From: an uncultured Panacagrimonas sp.
Lineage (GTDB): Bacteria > Pseudomonadota > Gammaproteobacteria > Nevskiales > Nevskiaceae
DNA length: 13,142 bases
Assembly (NCBI GenBank): GCA_946481265.1
Contig: CAMLNE010000081.1
Location: 1-13,142, forward strand
Direction: 5' to 3'
A model generated the notes under the pieces. That model saw only the letters and a program-made list of their open reading frames with translations, made no database searches and was not told the origin of the DNA. The translations under genes and the position numbers were made by a program. The stretch's first letter is position 1; each line of letters begins with the position of its first letter. Shown here one piece after another: positions 8,143 to 13,142 of the stretch.

Positions 8143-8362
8143 TCCCCTGTCTTTCCGGTCTTCCACCCGGACCTGAGAGTTCAGGCGCGATCGCAACCGC
8201 ACCATGCCCCATCGGTGGTCCGCTTGCGCGGACGCTCTCCAGAGTCGGCACGCCGGTCCTGCGACCGGCACCCGCGCGCTCCTTTTGCCTGAGCGATTGA
8301 CGAGCGAATTGCGCCTTCGGCGCCGGCCCGCAGGTCTGCGGACCGGGCTCTCGCACGCGGGT
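8142..8362 (-). promoter_or_regulatory. Tandem glycine riboswitch upstream of gcvT
   Basis: Two glycine aptamers lie in series in the gcvT leader. Aptamer 1 is closed by a 10-bp P1 stem (8362-8353 with 8279-8270, one G-U pair). It has GAGAG, a hairpin GGTCCGCA/TGCGGGCC, the core GCCGAAGGCGCAA (8321-8309) and CTCAGGCAAAAGGA (8293-8280). Aptamer 2 begins with CTCTGGAGAG (8244-8235). It has a 6-bp hairpin GTCCGC-GCAA-GCGGAC, the core CACCGATGGGGCA (8217-8205, an A-to-T variant of the usual CCGAAGG), ACTCTCAGG (8180-8172) and GACAGGGG (8151-8144). These are the signature elements of the gcvT-type riboswitch, in the right order and immediately upstream of gcvT. In characterised cases glycine activates expression of the cleavage genes. 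Confidence 0.93.
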
Positions 8363-8370
8363 TGATACCG

Positions 8371-8406
8371 TGGGCGGATCATAGCCGCTGCACCCGCAGG
8401 CCGGAA
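8371..8406 (-). promoter_or_regulatory. Sigma70-like promoter for the gcvT riboswitch transcript
   Basis: TATGAT at 8383-8378 matches five of six bases of the -10 consensus. Exactly 17 bases upstream is TTCCGG (8406-8401), a weak -35. The A at 8371 sits 7 bases after the -10 and is a suitable start site. It lies 9 bases before the P1 stem of aptamer 1, as expected for a riboswitch leader. The predicted 5' UTR is about 275 nt. Confidence 0.6.
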
Positions 8407-8482
8407 CCCTCGGGCCGTGTCGCGCGGAGTGGCGCCGTGTCGGTGACGCGTCCGGTGCGCCGTGCGGATCGGGCCCCAGCAT
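8407..8482. other. Spacer between epoxide hydrolase hairpin and gcv promoter
   Basis: This GC-rich spacer shows no gene, repeat or recognisable operator. Binding sites for glycine regulators such as GcvA could lie here, but I cannot identify any. Confidence 0.3.
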
Positions 8483-8520
8483 CCCGGTTACGCGACGCGC
8501 CTGCGCGCCGCGCAACCGGG
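8483..8520 (-). terminator. Long hairpin after the epoxide hydrolase gene, possible terminator
   Basis: Two 17-base arms (starting CCCGGTTGCGCG and ending CGCGTAACCGGG on the minus strand) flank a 4-base loop CAGG. The only two non-Watson-Crick positions are G-U wobbles in minus-strand RNA but would be A-C mismatches in plus-strand RNA, so the structure fits a minus-strand transcript. It begins 43 bases after the stop codon at 8564. No U-tract follows, so it is not a classic intrinsic terminator. It could block 3' exonucleases or assist Rho. Confidence 0.5.
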
Positions 8521-8563
8521 AAAAGGTAACCGGAGTCGACGCCCTCGCCGGACGCGACGGGCT

Positions 8564-9604
8564 CTAGACCGGCAGTCCGCCCAGGAATTCGAGCAGCGCC
8601 GCGGTGGTTTCCTCGGGCCGCTCCTGCTGCGTCCAGTGCCCACAGCCGGCGAACACCTTGGTGCCGCGGAATTTGGGCATGCGCTCCTTGGCGCGGCGGA
8701 TCGTCTCCAGGCCCCAGCCGCGGCAGACGTCGAACTCGCCGGTCAGGTACATCGACGGCACGGTCATCGGCTTGCCCGCCTGGGATTCGAGTTCCTGCCA
8801 GCTCGCGGTCATCTCGCGGTAGAAGCTCAGCGGCCCGCTCACGCCCGAGCGCTCGAATTCGCCGGTATAGAAGTCGAGATCAGCCTCGCTGAACCAGGCG
8901 GGCAGGCGCGGCGGCGACATGAAGCGTTCCTTCATGCGGTGCCCGTGCGGCACGCACATCGCGCTGCCGCGGATGATCTCGACCGGATCCATCGTGTCGA
9001 AGTTGATGCCCAGGCCGGACAGCGCGTCACCCGACAGCGACCAGACGCCGTCGCGCAGCCAGCCGCGCAGGTCGGATTCGAACTCCTGGATGACGGGTCC
9101 GAGGGTGCCGAAGTAATCCTGGTAGAAATCCTGGCCCTCGCCGGCGATCTCGCGGTGCACCACGGCCGGCGAGCGCTCGCCGAACGGGCAGCCGGGCAGG
9201 CCGACGAGGCCGCGATCCGAGAACGGCACGCTCATGCCGACCACGCCGCGGAAGATGTCCGGGTTCAGCCAGGCGCTGACCCACGCGACCGGCGCGCCCC
9301 AGTCGTGGCCGACGACGACGGCCTGCTTCTCGCCGAGCGCCTTGACCACGCCCACGGCGTCGCCCGCCAGGGCGCGGATGCGGTAGGACTCCGGCGTCCA
9401 GAACTTGGACGAACGCCCGTAGCCGCGCTGGTCGATCGCCACCGCGCGATAGCCGGCCTTGGCCAGCGCCGTGAGCTGGTGACGCCAGGAATACCAGGAC
9501 TCGGGGAAGCCGTGGATCATCAGGACCAGGGGCCCGCTGCCTTCCTCGACCGCGTGGATCCGGGTGCCATCAAGGTTGAGCAGGTGGTGCTTTCGAGCGG
9601 TCAT
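8564..9604 (-). CDS. Alpha/beta hydrolase, soluble epoxide hydrolase type
   Basis: This 346-residue alpha/beta-hydrolase is predicted to open epoxides to diols, or to hydrolyse a related substrate, through a covalent ester intermediate. Residues are counted from the ATG at 9602-9604. The oxyanion motif HGFPESWYSW begins at H31. The nucleophile is D101 in GHDWG, an Asp as in epoxide hydrolases and haloalkane dehalogenases. The acid is probably D292 (GEFDVCRG) and the catalytic base H323 (GCGHWTQQ). The lid segment FYTGEFERSGVSGPLSFYR carries Tyr residues expected for epoxide activation, favouring epoxide hydrolase over dehalogenase. The ATG at 9604 has AAGGAAAG about 14 bases upstream and gives the usual N-terminus; an in-frame ATG at 9658 would add 18 residues and cannot be excluded. 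It follows ubiI by 90 bases, and there is no signal peptide. The natural substrate is unknown. Confidence 0.88.
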   Translation of the reverse strand: MTARKHHLLNLDGTRIHAVEEGSGPLVLMIHGFPESWYSWRHQLTALAKAGYRAVAIDQRGYGRSSKFWTPESYRIRALAGDAVGVVKALGEKQAVVVGHDWGAPVAWVSAWLNPDIFRGVVGMSVPFSDRGLVGLPGCPFGERSPAVVHREIAGEGQDFYQDYFGTLGPVIQEFESDLRGWLRDGVWSLSGDALSGLGINFDTMDPVEIIRGSAMCVPHGHRMKERFMSPPRLPAWFSEADLDFYTGEFERSGVSGPLSFYREMTASWQELESQAGKPMTVPSMYLTGEFDVCRGWGLETIRRAKERMPKFRGTKVFAGCGHWTQQERPEETTAALLEFLGGLPV

Positions 9605-9694
9605 GTGGACTGCATCTTTCCTTGGGTTGAGGTAGATGGGGATGGTCGGATCGGCCATGCCGCGCGAAGCGCACGGTGGCGGACCCGCCGACGT

Positions 9695-10885
9695 TCAGGC
9701 CGAACGCGCTGCGCGCATGGCCAGGCCGTTCTTCAGCGGCGACAGGCGGTCGACCGTGCGCATGCCGAACGTGAGCAGGCGGCGCCACCCGGGAAAATCG
9801 AGGGCGAAGGCACGGGCCAGGGTGTCGGTGAGCGCGAGCATCTCGAGATTGTCGGCCTGGCGCGCGCGTTCGTAGCGCTGCAGCGTGCGCATCGCGCTCC
9901 AGTCGCGCCGCGCCTGCCGTGCCGCGCCCAGGTCGACCGCCAGCTGCATGGCCTCGGCCAGGCCGAGGTTCAGGCCCTGCCCGGCAAGCGGGTGGACAAC
10001 GTGTGCGCTGTCGCCCAGCAGGACACAGCGCGGCGCCACGTAGCGCTGCGCATGCAGCAGCCGCAGCGGGAAGGACCGGCGCGGGGTCGGCGCACGCAGG
10101 TCGCCGGCCGCGGACTGCATCGCGTCCTGCAGCTGCCGGGCGAAGCTCGCATCGTCCAGCGCAAGCAGCGCCTGCGCGTCGGCCTGCGTGGTCGACCACA
10201 CCAGCGAACGCCGGCCGTCGGCCAGCGGCAGCAGCGCGACCGGGCCGGAGGGCAGGAAGCGCTGCAGTGCCGCGCCGCGGTGTGCCTGGCTGCACTCGAC
10301 GTGGCAGACCAGGGCGCTCGACCCGTAGCTCCAGCCCGCGACGTCGATGCCGGCGGCCTCGCGCAGCGGCGAATCCGCACCTTCGGCGCCAACGACCAGG
10401 TCCGCCCGCAGCGTGCTGCCGTCCGACAGCTCGAGCCGCACGGGCATATCGGGGTCGGCATCGAAACGGGCGCGCCGCAGGGCGGTGCCGGTACGCGCGC
10501 AGCCGGGCGGCAGGGCAGCCCACAGGCGCTGCGCCAGCCGCCGGTCCTCGAGGATCCAGCCCAGGCTTGCCACCCCCACATCGGCCGCGTCGAAGCGCAG
10601 GGCTTTGGCCGGGTCGCGATCCCAGATCTGCATGGACCGGATCGGCTCGACGCGCGTGGCCGAGATGTCGGCCCACACGCCCAGGTCGGCCAGGAAGGCG
10701 GCCGAGCCGGCCGAGATGGCATAGACGCGCACGTCGTAATCCGCCCCGCCGCTCGCGATCGGCGCCGCGCCGCGCTCGAGGAGCTGCACGTCGAAACCGG
10801 CGCGCGACAGGGCGCAGGCCGCGGCGGCGCCGACGATGCCGCCGCCGACGATCGCGATCTCGCAGCGCAGGGCAGGGCCGCTCAT
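9695..10885 (-). CDS. ubiI: UbiH/UbiF/UbiI-family FAD-dependent hydroxylase of ubiquinone synthesis
   Basis: This 396-residue flavoprotein monooxygenase is predicted to hydroxylate the aromatic ring of a ubiquinone precursor, probably at C5 as UbiI (formerly VisC) does, using O2 and NAD(P)H. The FAD-binding GGGIVG is at residues 14-19. The second motif reads EGADS (168-172), where most relatives have DG. The third motif is GDSAHVVHPLAGQGLNLGL (291-309), the family hallmark. It overlaps the end of ubiH by the four bases ATGA, showing tight translational coupling. The UbiI assignment rests on the pepP-ubiH-ubiI order known from E. coli; sequence alone gives the family, and UbiF or a broad-specificity enzyme remain possible. 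Confidence 0.88.
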   Translation of the reverse strand: MSGPALRCEIAIVGGGIVGAAAACALSRAGFDVQLLERGAAPIASGGADYDVRVYAISAGSAAFLADLGVWADISATRVEPIRSMQIWDRDPAKALRFDAADVGVASLGWILEDRRLAQRLWAALPPGCARTGTALRRARFDADPDMPVRLELSDGSTLRADLVVGAEGADSPLREAAGIDVAGWSYGSSALVCHVECSQAHRGAALQRFLPSGPVALLPLADGRRSLVWSTTQADAQALLALDDASFARQLQDAMQSAAGDLRAPTPRRSFPLRLLHAQRYVAPRCVLLGDSAHVVHPLAGQGLNLGLAEAMQLAVDLGAARQARRDWSAMRTLQRYERARQADNLEMLALTDTLARAFALDFPGWRRLLTFGMRTVDRLSPLKNGLAMRAARSA

Positions 10886-12099
10886 GCGCGCTCCATCGAG
10901 GGCATCCGGCCAGCGAGGCCGAGGTTCTGGCGCAGGACGGCGTCGCGCAGCGGCGTATCCAGTTCCAGGAACAGCAGGCCCAGGTGCCGCAGTCCGCGCA
11001 GGCCGGGCACGCGGTTGGAGAACAGCCGCACGAGCCGGTCGGTGAAATCCGCGACGCGGGCACGGTCGCGCTCGCGCCGCGCGACGTATTCGTCAAGCAG
11101 CGTCGCCGCGCCCGGGTCGGCCTGGTCCTCGAGCAGCTCCGCCAGGGTCGCCGCGTCACGCAGCCCGAGGTTGAAGCCCTGGGCGGCGACCGGGTGCAGG
11201 TTCTGTGCGGCGTTGCCGATGAACACCGTGCGCGGCGCGCCGAGCCGCTCGTTCATGACGCGCGACAGGGGATAGCCCTGGCGGCGACCCATGGCGGTGA
11301 ATCGACCCAGGCGCTCGCCGAACGCGTCCATCGCGCGGGCCAGGAACGCCTCGTCGCCCAGTGCGATGAATTCGGGCAGGCGGTCGGTGGGCAGCGTCCA
11401 GACCAGCGAGCAGGCGTGTCCGTCGGCGTCGCGCGGCTTGGGCAGCACGGCCAGCGGGCCGGTCGGCAGGAAACGCTCGTAGGCGACCCCGCCGTGCGTG
11501 TATTGCGGCCGCACGGCGGTGACGATCGCGGACTGCCCGTAGTCCCGCGTCTGCGCCGACAGGCCCATCGCGTCGCGCACGGCCGAGCGGGCGCCATCGG
11601 CGGCCACGACCAGGCGGGCGCCGAGCGTGCGCGTCACCGGATCCTCGACCGGCCCCTGCAGGTGCAGGTTCACGCGATCCGCCAGCACGTCCATGCCGGC
11701 CAGGCGGGCCGGGCAGAACACCTCGACACCCGCTGCGAGCGCCTGCTCCCACAGCCGGCCGTTGATCGCGCGAACCGGCGTGTTGTAGCCAAGCGCCGGC
11801 AAGCCGGCCTGTTCGGCGGTGAAGCGCGCCGCGCCGAAGCGCCCGCGCTCCGAGATGTGGGTGGACAGGATCGGCTCGGCATCCGCGGCCAGCGTCTCCC
11901 ATGCACCGATCGCCTCCAGGATGCGCCGCGAGCCGGCGTTGAGCGCGATGCAGCGCTCGTCCCAGGCCGGCGCGGCATCGCGCTGCGGCTGTGCCTCGAT
12001 CAGCGCGATGCGCCGGTGCTGGCGCGACAGGGCCACCGCCAGGCTGCAGCCGACCAGCCCGCCGCCGACGATGACCAGATCGAAAGCTGCGTCGCTCAC
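10882..12099 (-). CDS. ubiH: 2-octaprenyl-6-methoxyphenol hydroxylase UbiH
   Basis: UbiH is a 405-residue FAD-dependent monooxygenase predicted to hydroxylate C1 of the ubiquinone ring precursor during aerobic synthesis, acting at the inner membrane with other Ubi proteins. The Rossmann GGGLVG motif is at residues 12-17, the DG motif is AADGARSAVR (166-175), and the third motif is GNAAQNLHPVAAQGFNLGLRD (295-315). The GNAAQ form, in place of GDSAH, is characteristic of UbiH and separates it from the downstream paralogue. The start is GTG (12097-12099), overlapping the pepP stop as GTGA; the first residues SDAAFDLVIVGGG fit the family. The paralogous pair arises from an old duplication in this family. 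Confidence 0.93.
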   Translation of the reverse strand: MSDAAFDLVIVGGGLVGCSLAVALSRQHRRIALIEAQPQRDAAPAWDERCIALNAGSRRILEAIGAWETLAADAEPILSTHISERGRFGAARFTAEQAGLPALGYNTPVRAINGRLWEQALAAGVEVFCPARLAGMDVLADRVNLHLQGPVEDPVTRTLGARLVVAADGARSAVRDAMGLSAQTRDYGQSAIVTAVRPQYTHGGVAYERFLPTGPLAVLPKPRDADGHACSLVWTLPTDRLPEFIALGDEAFLARAMDAFGERLGRFTAMGRRQGYPLSRVMNERLGAPRTVFIGNAAQNLHPVAAQGFNLGLRDAATLAELLEDQADPGAATLLDEYVARRERDRARVADFTDRLVRLFSNRVPGLRGLRHLGLLFLELDTPLRDAVLRQNLGLAGRMPSMERA

Positions 12100-13142
12100 G
12101 CCGCCATCAGCCGCTCGATCTCGCGCACCGTGCGCGGCACGTCGCCGGTCAGGATCTCGTGGCCGTTCTGGGTGATCAGCACGTCGTCCTCGATGCGGAT
12201 GCCGATACCCCAGAACTTGCGCGGCACGCCACGCGTGCCCGGCGCGATGTACAGGCCCGGCTCGACCGTCATCACCATGCCCGGCTCGAACCGACGGTGG
12301 CGGCCGTTGATGCGGTAGCGGCCGACGTCGTGCACGTCCATGCCCAGCCAGTGGCCGGTGCCGTGCATGTAGAACGCGCGGTGCTTGTATGCCTTGATCA
12401 GCGCCTCGGGCTGGCCCTTGAGCAGGCCGAGTTCGACCATGCCCTCGGTCAGCACGCGGGTGGCGGCCTCGTGCGGCTTGCCGGAGGACACGCCGGGCCG
12501 CATCTGGCGCAGCGCCGCCTTGTGCGCCGCGAGGACCACCTCGTAGACCGCCTTCTGCTCCGGCGTGAACCGGCCGTTGACCGGGAAGGTGCGCGTGATG
12601 TCGGCCGTGTAGCCGCTCAGTTCGCCGCCGGCGTCGATCAGCAGCAGGTCGCCGTCGCGCAGGCGCGCGTCGTTCTCCACGTAATGCAGGATGCAGGCGT
12701 TGTCACCGCCACCGACGATCGAGCCGTAGCCGGGCTGCATGTCGTTGGCCTCGAACTCCGAGTGGATCTCGGCGGCGATCTGCCACTCGTACCGGCCGGG
12801 GCGCGTGGCGCGCATCGCGCGAACGTGCGCCGCCGCGGAGACCTGCGCCGCCCGGCGCATCAGCTCGATCTCGGCCGGCCGCTTGAACAGGCGCATCTCG
12901 TGCAGCGTGGTTTCCAGGGCCACCACCGTGGTCGGCGCCGCGGCGCCGCGCCTCGACACCTCGCGCAGGTGGCGCACCAGGCCCGCCACGCGCGCGTCCA
13001 TCTCCGGGAACTCGCCCAGCGTGTAGTGCAGCACCTCGCGGCCGGCGAGCAGGCCGGGCAGGCGCTCGTCGAACTCGTCGAGTTCGAAGGCCTGGTCGGC
13101 GCCGTAGCCGCGGCGCGCGCCCTGCGGGCCGGCACGGCGGCC
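12096..13142 (-). CDS. pepP: Xaa-Pro aminopeptidase P, 5' end cut by window edge
   Basis: PepP is a cytosolic manganese-dependent peptidase that removes the N-terminal residue before proline. The frame stays open to the right edge, giving the last 348 residues. All five metal ligands are present: the aspartates of LLIDAGGELSGYTADITRT, the histidine of GTGHWLGMDVHDVG, the glutamate of VEPGLYI, and the glutamate of GIRIEDD. Their spacing matches E. coli PepP (D260, D271, H354, E383, E406) with an offset of 88-90, so about 90 N-terminal residues are missing. A GTG at 13032-13034 is an internal codon and not the start, since upstream residues such as GYGADQAFELDEFDERL continue the family alignment. 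It is the first visible gene of the pepP-ubiH-ubiI operon and overlaps ubiH by four bases. Confidence 0.95.
   Translation of the reverse strand, partial: GRRAGPQGARRGYGADQAFELDEFDERLPGLLAGREVLHYTLGEFPEMDARVAGLVRHLREVSRRGAAAPTTVVALETTLHEMRLFKRPAEIELMRRAAQVSAAAHVRAMRATRPGRYEWQIAAEIHSEFEANDMQPGYGSIVGGGDNACILHYVENDARLRDGDLLLIDAGGELSGYTADITRTFPVNGRFTPEQKAVYEVVLAAHKAALRQMRPGVSSGKPHEAATRVLTEGMVELGLLKGQPEALIKAYKHRAFYMHGTGHWLGMDVHDVGRYRINGRHRRFEPGMVMTVEPGLYIAPGTRGVPRKFWGIGIRIEDDVLITQNGHEILTGDVPRTVREIERLMAA

Noticed and set aside
8521..8524. Four-base A-run next to the 8483-8520 hairpin as a plus-strand signal or minus-strand terminator tail
   Set aside because: On the minus strand the T-run precedes the hairpin, so it cannot be a terminator tail. 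No plus-strand gene is present that would need one.
8462..11275. Very long plus-strand open frame of 937 codons
   Set aside because: It runs antisense to the epoxide hydrolase, ubiI and part of ubiH, is rich in Arg, Ala and Gly, and resembles no family. GC-rich genes commonly leave the opposite strand open.
9919..12318. Plus-strand open frame of 799 codons over ubiI, ubiH and pepP
   Set aside because: It is antisense to three well-identified genes with conserved motifs and has low-complexity composition.
12096..13034. pepP as a complete 312-residue protein starting at GTG 13034
   Set aside because: The upstream 36 codons to the window edge are open and fit PepP; metal-ligand spacing shows about 90 further residues are missing.

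Overview
This is a GC-rich window from a gammaproteobacterium. Every gene lies on the minus strand, so transcription runs from high to low coordinates. The order pepP-ubiH-ubiI followed by gcvT-gcvH-gcvP is the arrangement known from E. coli and its relatives, and it is the best taxonomic clue. The split glycine dehydrogenase (GcvPA and GcvPB) and the tandem glycine riboswitch differ from E. coli and point to another gammaproteobacterial lineage. I cannot name the genus.

Right part (13142 to 8564): pepP, with its 5' end outside the window, overlaps ubiH (GTGA), which overlaps ubiI (ATGA). These are an Xaa-Pro aminopeptidase and two flavin monooxygenases of ubiquinone synthesis. An alpha/beta hydrolase of the epoxide hydrolase type follows ubiI. 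A long hairpin without a T-tract lies just past its stop codon.

Middle (8563 to 3071): the glycine cleavage unit. A sigma70-like promoter leads into a tandem glycine riboswitch of about 220 nt. A short stem that would mask the ribosome binding site comes next, then gcvT, gcvH, gcvPA, tpx and gcvPB. The thiol peroxidase gene tpx lies between the two genes for the P-protein halves. T, H and P together oxidise glycine to CO2, ammonia, NADH and methylene-THF; the L-protein (lipoamide dehydrogenase) is not in the window.

Left part (3070 to 1): a PfkB-family kinase resembling adenosine kinases, then the first 603 codons of a SpoT/Rel-type (p)ppGpp synthetase/hydrolase cut by the window edge. It keeps the hydrolase and synthetase catalytic residues. 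It has an acidic YFDD motif where bifunctional enzymes usually carry a basic one, and it appears to lack the C-terminal double-cysteine motif.

There are no tRNAs, rRNAs, CRISPR arrays, insertion sequences or phage genes. The window is mostly core metabolism. The points most worth a second look are the gcvPA-tpx-gcvPB arrangement, the riboswitch with its extra hairpins and predicted platform, and the unusual SpoT protein.
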